Positions 7,915 through 15,649 of a stretch of 64,000 nt of DNA are shown here, in pieces. Both the position numbers and the translations under genes were made by a program. The notes under the pieces are model-generated. The model was not told the origin of the DNA. It worked only from the letters and a program-made list of their open reading frames with translations, and made no database searches. The stretch comes from Brevibacterium jeotgali (GTDB taxonomy: Bacteria > Actinomycetota > Actinomycetes > Actinomycetales > Brevibacteriaceae). The stretch is taken from positions 1 to 64,000 of the forward strand of contig NZ_FXZM01000012.1 in assembly GCF_900169175.1 (NCBI RefSeq), written 5' to 3'. Position 1 is the stretch's first letter. Each line of letters starts with the position of its first letter.

Positions 7915-8463
7915 ATGACTGCTCTGCCGAACAACCTGACAGCCGGAACCTGGAACGTGGATGCCGTCCACTCGAAGTTCGCCTTCATCGCTCGCCACGC
8001 CGGGGTCTCGAAGGTCCGCGGCCAGTTCGATGTGATCGCCGGCGAGATCGTCGTCGGTGAGGACTTCGAGAGCAGCACGGTGAGCGCAGAGGCCGACGCC
8101 TCCTCCATCACCACGGGCAACGAGCACCGTGACGGACACCTGCAGTCCGGCGACTTCCTGCTGGCCGAAGAGAACCCGAAGATCGTCTTCGAGTCCACCG
8201 GCATCTCGAACTTCGACGGCGAGGAGTTCGACCTCGCGGGCACGCTCACGATGCGCGGCATCACCAAGGACGTCACGCTCAAGGCGGAGTTCGGCGGTGC
8301 GGCTGAAGACCCCAACGGGAACATCGTCGCGGGCTTCTCCGCCACCGGTCGCATCAATCGCAAGGATTGGGGCATGGACTTCGAGGCCGTGCTCAAGGGC
8401 GGCGAGCTGCTCGTGTCCGACAAGATCACCCTTGAGATCGACATCGAAGCGGTCAAGGCCTGA
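7915..8463 (+). CDS. YceI-family lipid-binding protein
   Basis: 182 aa. Starts with GTWNVDAVHSKFAFIARHAGVSKVRG, the YceI lipocalin-like barrel signature, followed by GDFLLAEENPKIVFESTG and GTLTMRGITKDVTL. The family binds polyisoprenoid or amide lipids in a barrel pocket. There is no signal peptide, so this copy is cytosolic, as in most actinobacteria. It is monocistronic: its own promoter lies upstream and a 21-bp hairpin follows the stop. Often induced by stress in other species; here not shown. Confidence 0.92.
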   Translation: MTALPNNLTAGTWNVDAVHSKFAFIARHAGVSKVRGQFDVIAGEIVVGEDFESSTVSAEADASSITTGNEHRDGHLQSGDFLLAEENPKIVFESTGISNFDGEEFDLAGTLTMRGITKDVTLKAEFGGAAEDPNGNIVAGFSATGRINRKDWGMDFEAVLKGGELLVSDKITLEIDIEAVKA

Positions 8464-8512
8464 TCTTTCCGGATCCAGCGGTCGGATCAGCGGATGCGTC
8501 CGCCCGAACCGC

Positions 8513-8559
8513 GCAATGACGAAGCCCGAGGTGCCACTCACCTCGGGCTTCGTCATTGC
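8513..8559. terminator. Bidirectional intrinsic terminator between yceI and the aminotransferase gene
   Basis: A perfect 21-bp stem (GCAATGACGAAGCCCGAGGTG with its complement) and a 5-base loop. It lies between convergent genes and starts and ends in GCAATGAC/GTCATTGC, so it serves both directions. No T-run follows, as often in high-GC genomes. Confidence 0.85.
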
Positions 8560-8612
8560 ACAGCGCGTACACCGCTCGCCTCGCTCGACAAGGCGGAGTC
8601 GACCCGCTCCAC

Positions 8613-9869
8613 TCAGCCGGCGAGCGTCCGGGCGTATGCGCGCAGCCGGGCCGCGGCCTCGGCGACGTCGTCGGCACCCTTGCAGAAGGAGTACCGGATG
8701 ATCCCGGCCATCGCCTCCGCTGTCGCGGACCCGGCCTGACACAGGGCGGGCACCGGAACGCCGGTGACGCCGACCTCCCGGCTGAGGCGCTCGTTCAGCG
8801 CGAACGCATCCACCGACTCGTCGGAGGGGCCCGTGAAGTCGACCAGCACGAAGTATCCGGAGGCGGGGACCACGACCTCGGCCCCCGGCACCTCCCGCAG
8901 TGCTGCGACCAGTCCGTCGCGCCGCGCGGCCAGCGTCCGCGCGTTCTCAGCGGGGAACTCGGAATGCTCTGCGAGCGCGTGGGCGATCGCAGGTTGGAGA
9001 GGTGCTCCGTTCGTGAACGTGAGGTACTGCTTCACGGCACGCACCGCCTCGAGGACTGCGGGGGAGCCGATCAGCCACCCGATCTTCCACCCCGTCGCGT
9101 TGAATGCCTTGCCCGCCGATGACACGGTGACGACCGTGGGACTGTCCAGCACGGCCGCGGGCGCAGTGTGACTCCCGTCGAAGACCAGGTGCTCGTACAC
9201 CTCGTCGGTGAGCAGCCACGCGTCGACGGATGCCGCGAGCGTCCCCACCCGCCGGATCTGCGCGGCATCGAGCACGAGGCCCGTCGGGTTGTGCGGGGTG
9301 TTGAGGAGGACGATCGATGTGTTCTCTGAGATCGCGTCCGACAGCGCCGTGAAGTCGACGTGCACCGACCCGCCGTCGATGGTCAGGCCCACGGGCCGCA
9401 GCCGCGCACCTGCGAGCGCCGCGGCAGCCGCGTACGAATCGTAGTAGGGCTCGAGGACGACGACGTCCGTGCCCGGCGGCGCGAGCGCGACGATGGCGGC
9501 AGTCAGCGCCTCCGTCGCCCCTGCCGTCACGAGGACGTCGGCGGGGGAGACGCGGTGGCCCCAGTCGCGCTGCCGATGCATCGCGATCGCTTCGCGCAGG
9601 ACGGGTGCGCCCAGCGGCGGGGCGTACTGATTCGTCCCCTCGCGCATCGCCGCGTACGCGGCATCCAGCAGGAATGTGGGAGCCGGATCGCCCGGCGCTC
9701 CCTGGCCCAGGTTCACCGCGTCGTGCTGTGCGGCCAGCTGCGTCATGCGGCCGAACACCGTCTCCTGGACCTCGCCCGTCGCGGTCACGAGCCCTGCCGC
9801 CTCGGACATCCGATGCCAGATCGGCTGCTCGCCGTCGAGGCTGCCGGGTGCCTTCGTGTGATCGGGCAT
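8613..9869 (-). CDS. Fold-type I PLP aminotransferase (DapC/kynurenine-aminotransferase type)
   Basis: 418 aa. Class I/II aminotransferase: NLGQGAPGDPAP near the N-terminus, TAGATEALTAAIVAL (cofactor-phosphate region), LLNTPHNPTGLVL (conserved Asn/Pro), TDEVYEHLVF (Asp/Tyr of PLP ring) and SAGKAFNATGWKIGW, where the Lys forms the Schiff base. The KAFNATGWKIGW form is shared by M. tuberculosis DapC (Rv0858c, succinyl-diaminopimelate aminotransferase) and by kynurenine/methionine aminotransferases, so the substrate is open. The ATG overlaps the hisN stop (TGATG), so the two are translated together. Confidence 0.85.
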   Translation of the reverse strand: MPDHTKAPGSLDGEQPIWHRMSEAAGLVTATGEVQETVFGRMTQLAAQHDAVNLGQGAPGDPAPTFLLDAAYAAMREGTNQYAPPLGAPVLREAIAMHRQRDWGHRVSPADVLVTAGATEALTAAIVALAPPGTDVVVLEPYYDSYAAAAALAGARLRPVGLTIDGGSVHVDFTALSDAISENTSIVLLNTPHNPTGLVLDAAQIRRVGTLAASVDAWLLTDEVYEHLVFDGSHTAPAAVLDSPTVVTVSSAGKAFNATGWKIGWLIGSPAVLEAVRAVKQYLTFTNGAPLQPAIAHALAEHSEFPAENARTLAARRDGLVAALREVPGAEVVVPASGYFVLVDFTGPSDESVDAFALNERLSREVGVTGVPVPALCQAGSATAEAMAGIIRYSFCKGADDVAEAAARLRAYARTLAG

Positions 9870-10654
9870 CAGCGGACCCCGATCCGGTCGAGCGCGGTGT
9901 CATGGAGGATCCCGTTGCTCGCGACGGCGTCCGCACCGAACGGACCCGAGGTCCCCTCGAGTCCGGTGAACCGTCCACCGGCCTCCGTGACGATCGGGAC
10001 GAGGGCAGCCATGTCGTAGAGCTCGAGATCCGGCTCCGCAGCGATGTCCACGATGCCCTCGGCCACCATCATGTAGGACCAGAAGTCACCGTAGGCGCGC
10101 GTGCGCCAGACATCATCGAGGAAGTCCAGGAACCCGCCGCGCAGTCCGCGCTCCTTCCAGCCGCTCAGCGACGAGTACGACACCGAGGCGTCACCCAGGG
10201 CACTGACCTGCGAGACGGCGATACTCTGCGGCGGGCCGCCCGCCGTCGTGCGGTGCGCTCCGCCACCGGCCCGCGCCCACCAGCGCATGCCCAGAGCGGG
10301 GGCGCTCACGACCCCCAGGATCGGGTCCGTGCCGTCGTAGAGGCCGATGAGCGTCGCCCACACGGGCACACCGCGGACGAAGTTCTTCGTCCCGTCGATC
10401 GGATCGATGATCCAGCGACGTCCCGTGTCGTCTCCGCGGGAGCCGTACTCCTCGCCCAGCAGCGCATCGTCCGGGCGCTGGGCCGCGAGGGCATCCGACA
10501 CGTGCTGCTCGACAGCGCGGTCGACCTCGGTGACGGGGGAGAGATCGGGCTTCGACTCGACCGCGAAGTCATGGGCGCTGAAGCGGGGGAGCGAGATCGC
10601 GTCGGCGGCATCGGCGAGTTCGAGCGCGAGCGTGAGATCGTCTGCGGTGGTCAT
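9869..10654 (-). CDS. hisN: Histidinol-phosphatase of the inositol monophosphatase family
   Basis: 261 aa. IMPase-fold phosphatase: [22 protein letters not shown] (metal-binding Glu), [15 protein letters not shown] (two Asp of the metal site) and a late [15 protein letters not shown] (third Asp). The [15 protein letters not shown] form matches actinobacterial HisN, which makes L-histidinol from its phosphate in histidine biosynthesis. It is read first in a two-gene unit with the aminotransferase, with a one-base TGATG overlap. A generic inositol phosphatase cannot be excluded. Confidence 0.85.
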   Translation of the reverse strand: MTTADDLTLALELADAADAISLPRFSAHDFAVESKPDLSPVTEVDRAVEQHVSDALAAQRPDDALLGEEYGSRGDDTGRRWIIDPIDGTKNFVRGVPVWATLIGLYDGTDPILGVVSAPALGMRWWARAGGGAHRTTAGGPPQSIAVSQVSALGDASVSYSSLSGWKERGLRGGFLDFLDDVWRTRAYGDFWSYMMVAEGIVDIAAEPDLELYDMAALVPIVTEAGGRFTGLEGTSGPFGADAVASNGILHDTALDRIGVR

Positions 10655-10687
10655 GAGCCAAGTCTACGGAGCCGGACGGCTCCGCGC

Positions 10688-10722
10688 GCGCACGTCCGCG
10701 TGACGCGCACGCGGACGTGCGC
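10688..10722 (-). terminator. Terminator hairpin directly after rsgA
   Basis: A perfect 15-bp stem (GCGCACGTCCGCGTG and complement) with a 5-base loop, beginning at the base next to the rsgA stop codon. It separates the rsgA transcript from hisN. Confidence 0.75.
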
Positions 10723-11745
10723 TCACGCGAGGTTGCCCAGCAGTCGCCGCAGGGACCTGAGGCGACGCGCCCCCGCGGGGCCGGCCGCGCCGGAGCCGAC
10801 CCAGGCGTCGAGTGCGCATCCCACCGCGTCCTCCGCATGCGTGCAGCCGCGCGGGCAGTCCGCCGTCGCCGGGGTCAGCTCCTCGTACGCGGACACGACG
10901 GCATCGGGATCGATGTGCGCGAGGCCGAAGCTGCGCACTCCCGGAGTGTCGACGACCCAGCCGCCCTGCGGCAGGGGCAGAGCCCACGTCGACGACGACG
11001 TGTGGCGACCGGAGCCGGTGTTCTCGTTGACGGACCCGGTCGCCCGGCCCGCACCGGGCACCAGTCGATTGATGAGCGTGGACTTGCCCACGCCGGAATG
11101 GCCGAGCAGCACGCTCTGCCGGTCGGTGAGGTGGGGCAGGAGCGCGTCCGTCCGCGGCAGCCCGTCCTCGTCGAACCCGCACTCGACGATCTCCACGTCG
11201 ACGTCCGCGAAGCGCTCACGGATCAGATCAGCCGGTGTCAGGTCCGTCTTCGTCACGGCGAGGAGCGGTCGGATCCCCGCGTCGAACGCCGCGACGATCG
11301 TCCGGTCGAGGAAGCCCCACGAGGGCTCCGGGTCCGCGGTCGCGGTGACTGCCACGAGCGTGTCCGCGTTCGCGACGACCACGCGCTCCGTGGGATCCGT
11401 GTCATCGGATGACCGGCGCAGGACCGTGGTGCGCTCGTCGACTGCGACGATCCGGGCCAGGGTCCCGTGGTCACCGCTGGTGTCTCCGACCATGCTGACG
11501 CGGTCGCCCGGGACGATGGCACGGCGACGCAGGTGGGCGGCCCGGACGCAGGTGACCACCGGCGCCTTCGCGGACGCGGACGCGAGGTCCGTGCCGGCGA
11601 TGACGCGGTAGCGACCCCGGTCCACCGACACGATGACGCCGCGCACGGCATCCGCATAGTCGGGGCGCTGCTTGGTGCGCGGACGGCTTCCGCGCCGGCT
11701 GGGGCGCGGACGGTACTCCTCGTCGCTCGTGATGACGCGACCCAT
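10723..11745 (-). CDS. rsgA: Ribosome small-subunit-dependent GTPase A
   Basis: 340 aa. Circularly permuted GTPase: an N-terminal OB domain (RGVIVSVDRGRYRVI, then RRRAIVPGDRVSMVG), then G4 VTKTDLTPADLI, G1/P-loop LLGHSGVGKSTLINRL, G3 VVDTPGVRSFGL, and a C-terminal zinc knuckle CPRGCTHAEDAVGC. RsgA docks on the 30S subunit, checks the decoding centre and releases assembly factors. Its place next to aroA and near sigR-rsrA follows the order seen in mycobacteria (Rv3228-Rv3227-sigH). It has its own terminator. Confidence 0.95.
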   Translation of the reverse strand: MGRVITSDEEYRPRPSRRGSRPRTKQRPDYADAVRGVIVSVDRGRYRVIAGTDLASASAKAPVVTCVRAAHLRRRAIVPGDRVSMVGDTSGDHGTLARIVAVDERTTVLRRSSDDTDPTERVVVANADTLVAVTATADPEPSWGFLDRTIVAAFDAGIRPLLAVTKTDLTPADLIRERFADVDVEIVECGFDEDGLPRTDALLPHLTDRQSVLLGHSGVGKSTLINRLVPGAGRATGSVNENTGSGRHTSSSTWALPLPQGGWVVDTPGVRSFGLAHIDPDAVVSAYEELTPATADCPRGCTHAEDAVGCALDAWVGSGAAGPAGARRLRSLRRLLGNLA

Positions 11746-11760
11746 ATCGAGTGTGAGCGC

Positions 11761-13062
11761 TCAGGCGCTCACAGCCTCCGTCCACAGATCGACGAACGAG
11801 GGCATGGTCTTCGACACCGTGTCGGGGTCGTCGAGCACCACACCGGGCACGCGGAGGGCGACGACCGCACCGGCCATCACCATGCGGTGGTCGTGATAGG
11901 TGCTCCAGACGGATGGGGAGTGCGGGGGAGAACGGAACGTGAGGGAGTCGGCACTCTCCTCCACGACTGCTCCTGCCTTCGTGAGCTCCGCCGTGAGGGC
12001 GGCCAGCCTGTCCGTCTCGTGGCCGCGCAGATGGCCGATCCCGCGCAGCGTGCTGGTGCCCGTGGCGAAGGCGGCGACCGCGGCGGTCACCGGGGTGAGT
12101 TCACCGACGTCGGACAGATCGAGGTCGACCGCGGGCAGCTCTGCGGGACCGGTCACCGTGAGAACGCTGCGGTTCTGCTCCACCTGCCCGCCGAAGGCTT
12201 CAGCGATGCGGCGGAACTCGTTGCCCGCCTGGGTGGTGTGGAGGGGCCAGTGGGGGATCGTCACGCGCCCGCCGGTCACCAGCGCCGCGGCGAGGAACGG
12301 GGCGGCGTTCGACAGGTCCGGTTCGACGACGACGTCGAGTCCGCGCGGCCTGCCCGGCTGGACGACCCAGTGTCCCGGTTCCGGCTCCTCGACGAGGACT
12401 CCCGCATCGGACAGCACCTCGACGGTCATATCGATGTGCGGCCGGGACGGCAGCGTCCGGCCCGTATGGGTCACTTCGACGCCGAGGTCGAAGAGGCACC
12501 CGGAGAGCAGCAGTCCGGACACGAACTGGCTGGAGGCCGATGCGTCGATGCTGACGTGGCCGCCGCGCACGCCCTGGGGGGCGTCGACGCGGAACGGCAG
12601 GCGGCCGTCGGCCGACTCGACGTCCACACCCAGCGCCTCGAGGGAGTCGAGGATGGTCGACATCGGCCGTGTGTAGGCCGTGTGATCGCCGTCGAAGTGC
12701 ACCGTACGCCGCGTCGCCGCAGCCAGGGCCGGGACGAAGCGCATGACCGTGCCGGCGAGACCGCAGTCGACGGCGAGGGGCGTGCGATCGTCGTCAGCTG
12801 CCGGCTCGAAGCGGAGGGGCGAGATCCGAAGATCGCCGCTGCCGTCCTCCTCGATGACGGCGCCGAGGCTGCGCATCGCCTCGATCATGAGCGTGGAGTC
12901 GCGACTGACCAGCGGATTGCGGATGACGGACGGCGAATCCGCCGCCGCAGCCGTGACGAGGTAGCGGTTCGTCAGTGACTTCGAACCGGGGACGGTGACG
13001 GTCGCCCGTACGGGGCCTGTCGCGGCGGGTGCCGCCCAGCGTGACGCCTCGACCCCCGCCAT
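11761..13062 (-). CDS. aroA: 3-phosphoshikimate 1-carboxyvinyltransferase (EPSP synthase)
   Basis: 433 aa. Catalyses transfer of enolpyruvate from PEP to shikimate 3-phosphate, step six of the chorismate pathway, in the cytosol. Visible: [19 protein letters not shown] at the N-terminus (PEP/S3P Lys), [16 protein letters not shown] (glyphosate-region loop), [16 protein letters not shown] and a C-terminal [17 protein letters not shown]. The ATG at 13062 was chosen because it overlaps the DoxX stop (TGATG) and starts the conserved part; the open frame upstream is the shadow of the DoxX gene. Confidence 0.95.
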   Translation of the reverse strand: MAGVEASRWAAPAATGPVRATVTVPGSKSLTNRYLVTAAAADSPSVIRNPLVSRDSTLMIEAMRSLGAVIEEDGSGDLRISPLRFEPAADDDRTPLAVDCGLAGTVMRFVPALAAATRRTVHFDGDHTAYTRPMSTILDSLEALGVDVESADGRLPFRVDAPQGVRGGHVSIDASASSQFVSGLLLSGCLFDLGVEVTHTGRTLPSRPHIDMTVEVLSDAGVLVEEPEPGHWVVQPGRPRGLDVVVEPDLSNAAPFLAAALVTGGRVTIPHWPLHTTQAGNEFRRIAEAFGGQVEQNRSVLTVTGPAELPAVDLDLSDVGELTPVTAAVAAFATGTSTLRGIGHLRGHETDRLAALTAELTKAGAVVEESADSLTFRSPPHSPSVWSTYHDHRMVMAGAVVALRVPGVVLDDPDTVSKTMPSFVDLWTEAVSA

Positions 13063-13559
13063 CAACGCTGGGAGACGGCGTCGACGGCCTTCGCGGACGT
13101 CTTCTCGATGTTCTTGCGCAGGTCCTCGGCGGCGTGCTGCGCGCGCCACACGAGGCCCGGCTGACCGGCGGTGTCGACGCTCGCGAGCAGTGCACCGCCC
13201 AGCATCGAGGTGCGCATGACCATCGTGGCCCGGCGTTCGTTCTTCTCTTCCTTCGTCGCGGCGCGGTCCTTGTTCAGGGCGTCGCCCGCGAGGTCGAGCA
13301 TGTACGTGCTCACGAGCACGGCGGAGGCGGCACGGGGGAAGCGCCCGATGGCCAGCAGCGCGCCGGCGGCCACCTGGGCGGCACCGGATGCGCGGGCGAT
13401 CGTGTCCGCCCCGACCGGCACGTCGACGACCCTGCGGGCGACTGCGAGCACAGCCTCCGTCGAATCCACGGAGGCGTGCGGGTCGCGGACCCGGGCGATG
13501 CCGTTCGCGATGTAGGCGCTGGCGAGCATAGGACGGGCGAGGAGTCGGACAGGGTTCAC
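13062..13559 (-). CDS. DoxX-family membrane protein
   Basis: 165 aa. [20 protein letters not shown] begins the DoxX domain; four hydrophobic segments follow (about residues 8-25, 60-80, 85-103, 120-140). DoxX proteins form membrane complexes linked to thiol/redox balance in mycobacteria (with SodA and SseA). Here the gene is co-translated with aroA by a TGATG overlap and lies divergent from sigR-rsrA, the thiol-stress regulator pair; a redox link is therefore attractive but inferred. Confidence 0.8.
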   Translation of the reverse strand: MNPVRLLARPMLASAYIANGIARVRDPHASVDSTEAVLAVARRVVDVPVGADTIARASGAAQVAAGALLAIGRFPRAASAVLVSTYMLDLAGDALNKDRAATKEEKNERRATMVMRTSMLGGALLASVDTAGQPGLVWRAQHAAEDLRKNIEKTSAKAVDAVSQR

Positions 13560-13634
13560 GGTGGATCCTTCCGTGCAGGGAATGCGGTCTGCGGCTCAGC
13601 ATATCGTCCCGACGGCCGTACAGGCCCGGTGGAC

Positions 13635-13660
13635 GGAATACTCTTCCGGGGCCCGGCGTT
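13635..13660 (+). promoter_or_regulatory. SigR-type promoter of sigR (autoregulation), GGAAT-N18-GTT
   Basis: GGAAT at 13635-13639 and GTT at 13658-13660, exactly 18 bases apart: a perfect match to the promoter recognised by SigR (Streptomyces) and SigH (Mycobacterium). Transcription would start near 13667, just before a strong ribosome site at 13671. This gives positive feedback under thiol stress. Confidence 0.85.
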
Positions 13661-13670
13661 TGCCGTGCAT

Positions 13671-13685
13671 GAGGAGGTGGCCGTG
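13671..13685 (+). promoter_or_regulatory. Ribosome-binding site and alternative GTG start for a longer SigR isoform
   Basis: GAGGAGG (13671-13677) followed by five bases and GTG at 13683-13685, in frame with sigR. Initiation here adds 17 residues before the ATG at 13734. The site lies only on transcripts from the SigR-type promoter at 13635. Confidence 0.65.
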
Positions 13686-13719
13686 CCGACAGACACGTGT
13701 GAACGCGTCACGGACCCCG

Positions 13720-13725
13720 TACGAT
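13720..13725 (+). promoter_or_regulatory. Second sigR promoter -10 box (TACGAT), leaderless form
   Basis: TACGAT fits the actinobacterial housekeeping -10 (TANNNT) and ends eight bases before the ATG at 13734, so the RNA would start at or near the start codon. There is no clear -35 box and no ribosome site before this ATG. Confidence 0.5.
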
Positions 13726-13733
13726 GGGATCTG

Positions 13734-14342
13734 ATGACTGAGACTGCCCAGACGCCTTCGGCGGAGACGGACGACGAACGCCACGAGCGATTCGAACGTG
13801 ATGCGCTGGAGTATGTGAACCAGCTCTACGGTGCTGCCCTGCGCATGACGCGCAACCCCACAGACGCCGAAGACCTGGTGCAGGAGGCCTACGCGAAGGC
13901 GTACGCGGCCTTCCACCAGTACACGCCGGGGACGAACCTCAAGGCCTGGCTGTACCGGATCCTCACGAACACCTTCATCAACAACTACCGCAAGAAGCAG
14001 CGTCGTCCGCAGGAATCGAGCGGCGAGGGCGTCGAGGACTGGCAGATCCATCGGGCGGCCGGACACACGTCCTCCGAGGGGCGCTCCGCTGAGCTGGTCG
14101 CGCTCGACTACCTCCCGGACTCCGATGTGACGGACGCCCTGTCCTCACTGCAGGAGGACCGCCGGATGGTGGTCTACTACGCGGACGTGGAAGGACTGCC
14201 CTACAAGGAGATCGCAGAGATCATGGGCACGCCCATCGGCACAGTCATGTCCCGCCTGCATCGTGGACGGCGGCAGCTGCGGGACATGCTGGCGGACTAC
14301 GCACGTGAACGCGGCTTCGGAGTGTCGAAGGAGGAATCATGA
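13734..14342 (+). CDS. sigR: ECF RNA polymerase sigma factor SigR (thiol-oxidative stress)
   Basis: 202 aa. Region 2 (residues about 25-90): [34 protein letters not shown] and [22 protein letters not shown]; region 4 (about 130-190): [35 protein letters not shown]. This is the SigR/SigH group, which turns on thioredoxin and mycothiol genes when thiols are oxidised. The gene overlaps rsrA by ATGA, so factor and anti-factor are coupled. Start: ATG 13734 gives the usual short form. A GTG at 13683, with a much better ribosome site, gives a form 17 residues longer. Confidence 0.95.
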   Translation: MTETAQTPSAETDDERHERFERDALEYVNQLYGAALRMTRNPTDAEDLVQEAYAKAYAAFHQYTPGTNLKAWLYRILTNTFINNYRKKQRRPQESSGEGVEDWQIHRAAGHTSSEGRSAELVALDYLPDSDVTDALSSLQEDRRMVVYYADVEGLPYKEIAEIMGTPIGTVMSRLHRGRRQLRDMLADYARERGFGVSKEES

Positions 14343-14635
14343 GCGCGAGCGACGAAGCGTACGAAGGTCCCTGCTGCGACAGCGCACGCGCGCGCAGCCT
14401 GGAGAGGATCTACCACTACCTCGACGGCGAGCTCGCGTCGCACGAGATCACGAAGATCCAGGCGCACCTCGATGACTGCACCGACTGCAGCGGCGAATTC
14501 GAGATCGAAGCGCTCCTCAAGGAGCTCGTCCGGCGATCGTGCAGTGCCGGTCAGGCACCGGAGGGCCTGCGGGAGAAGATCCAGGAGCGGATCGTCATCG
14601 AACGCCGCACCACAGTGATCCGCCGCATCCGCTGA
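14339..14635 (+). CDS. rsrA: Mycothiol-system anti-sigma-R factor
   Basis: 98 aa zinc-binding anti-sigma factor. The core HLDDCTDC (His43, Cys47, Cys50, HX3CX2C) is the ZAS redox switch; Cys12/Cys13 near the N-terminus and Cys68 can complete the zinc site or the disulfide. Reduced, zinc-bound protein holds SigR; oxidation to a disulfide releases zinc and SigR. The region [13 protein letters not shown] is typical of RsrA/RshA. Its start overlaps the sigR stop (ATGA). The Arg-rich end ([10 protein letters not shown]) is usual. Confidence 0.93.
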   Translation: MSASDEAYEGPCCDSARARSLERIYHYLDGELASHEITKIQAHLDDCTDCSGEFEIEALLKELVRRSCSAGQAPEGLREKIQERIVIERRTTVIRRIR

Positions 14636-14643
14636 CATCTGCA

Positions 14644-14683
14644 CCGTGTGGCCGGCAGCAGCACTGTGTGGCCGGCAGCAGCA
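14644..14683. repeat. Tandem 20-bp duplication after rsrA
   Basis: GTGTGGCCGGCAGCAGCA occurs at 14646-14663 and again at 14666-14683, period 20. It lies between rsrA and its terminator and is probably a recent slippage duplication. Confidence 0.8.
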
Positions 14684-14719
14684 TCATGACGTCGCATCGC
14701 CGGTCTGCACCACAGCAAT

Positions 14720-14764
14720 GCGGAGAAGGCCGGGAGACCCTCAGGGTCTCCCGGCCTTCTCCGC
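14720..14764. terminator. Bidirectional terminator between rsrA and the bL37 gene
   Basis: A perfect 21-bp stem (from GCGGAGAAGG to its complement CCTTCTCCGC) with a 3-base loop (TCA), between convergent genes. One of the two strongest hairpins in the window. Confidence 0.88.
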
Positions 14765-14802
14765 GATTCAGCCGCGCGGTGGATCACCGACGCGGCGCGC
14801 GA

Positions 14803-14877
14803 TCACGTGTTGGGGCGCTTGCCGTGGTTGGGGCCGCGCTTCTTGCGGTCGCGGCGCTTACGGGCTCGCTTGCTCAT
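14803..14877 (-). CDS. Ribosomal protein bL37 (AURKAIP1/COX24-domain mini-protein)
   Basis: Only 24 aa: starts MSKRARKRRDRKKRG and ends NHGKRPNT. This very basic peptide is found across Actinobacteria and was seen in mycobacterial 50S structures as bL37, bound near the intersubunit face. The ATG at 14877 is preceded by GAAGGAG at good distance. A longer open frame upstream exists but is GC-driven and not conserved in character. Such genes are often missed because of their length. Confidence 0.88.
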   Translation of the reverse strand: MSKRARKRRDRKKRGPNHGKRPNT

Positions 14878-14941
14878 GGTGCACTCCTTCTTCGGGTGGA
14901 TACGATCCTTGCACAGTGAGGCCTGACGCGCCAAACGGCGG

Positions 14942-14967
14942 CGCCGAACAGCGTCGCCGAACAGCGT
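14942..14967. repeat. Tandem 13-bp repeat between the bL37 and SGNH-like genes
   Basis: Two copies of CGCCGAACAGCGT in tandem followed by a third partial copy (CGCCGATGCGG). It sits in the 160-base gap upstream of the bL37 gene; no other feature is seen there. Confidence 0.7.
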
Positions 14968-15037
14968 CGCCGATGCGGCCCCGGGGTCCGCTGCGTCCGT
15001 CAGCGCTGCGCAGCCGCGAAAGGCCGCGCCTCGATGA

Positions 15038-15649
15038 TCAGTCCTCCGCCAGTGCGTCGGCGACGCCGAACCAGTCGAACCATCCGCGGTGGAGGACCAG
15101 CCAGGCCATGAGGCCGTAGCCCTCCTGCGCGGGGGTCGCCGTCCGGGTGGATGCGAGCTCCCGCTGCCAGACGGGGTGTGAGCGCAGCGGCGTGAACGTG
15201 TCCACGTAGGCGATGCCGCGCCGGTGAGCGACATCGGCGAATCCCGTGTTGAACTCCGCGAGGCGCCTGTTCCGATCGCCGTCGCGCACCGGCGCGGGAC
15301 CGACGACGAACGTCTGCACCTCCGCGGTCAGCGCAGAGTCGAGGATGTTCGCGACGTTGAGGCGAGCACGTGCGACAGAGATGCCCGATTCCGTGTCCGC
15401 CGACCCCAGCCCGAGCACCAGACGGTTCTCCGTCTGATCGGAGAACCTGCGGGAGGCCTCGTCCATGCAACGGGCGGCGAGACCGGAGGAGTCCTCGTCA
15501 GCGGAGGCGAGTGCGTAGAAGTCGCTGTCCGGTACAGACGGATACGTGCGCGCGGCGACTCGGCCGACCCATCCCAGTCCACGACCGTCGCCGTGGCCGG
15601 CGACCAGCTGGTCACCGACCACGACGACGGTATGACGACGGCGGGACAT
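15038..15649 (-). CDS. SGNH/GDSL-hydrolase-fold protein with GDQL in place of GDSL
   Basis: 203 aa. The N-terminal TVVVVGDQLVAGHGDGRGLG takes the place of block I of SGNH hydrolases; later FVVGPAPV and the YVDTFTPLRSH region fit blocks III and V. The catalytic Ser of GDSL is replaced by Gln, so it may lack esterase activity or use other residues. Its ATG overlaps the kgd stop (TGATG), so the two are probably translated together. There is no signal peptide. The role is unknown; the coupling suggests a job near central metabolism (inference). Confidence 0.68.
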   Translation of the reverse strand: MSRRRHTVVVVGDQLVAGHGDGRGLGWVGRVAARTYPSVPDSDFYALASADEDSSGLAARCMDEASRRFSDQTENRLVLGLGSADTESGISVARARLNVANILDSALTAEVQTFVVGPAPVRDGDRNRRLAEFNTGFADVAHRRGIAYVDTFTPLRSHPVWQRELASTRTATPAQEGYGLMAWLVLHRGWFDWFGVADALAED

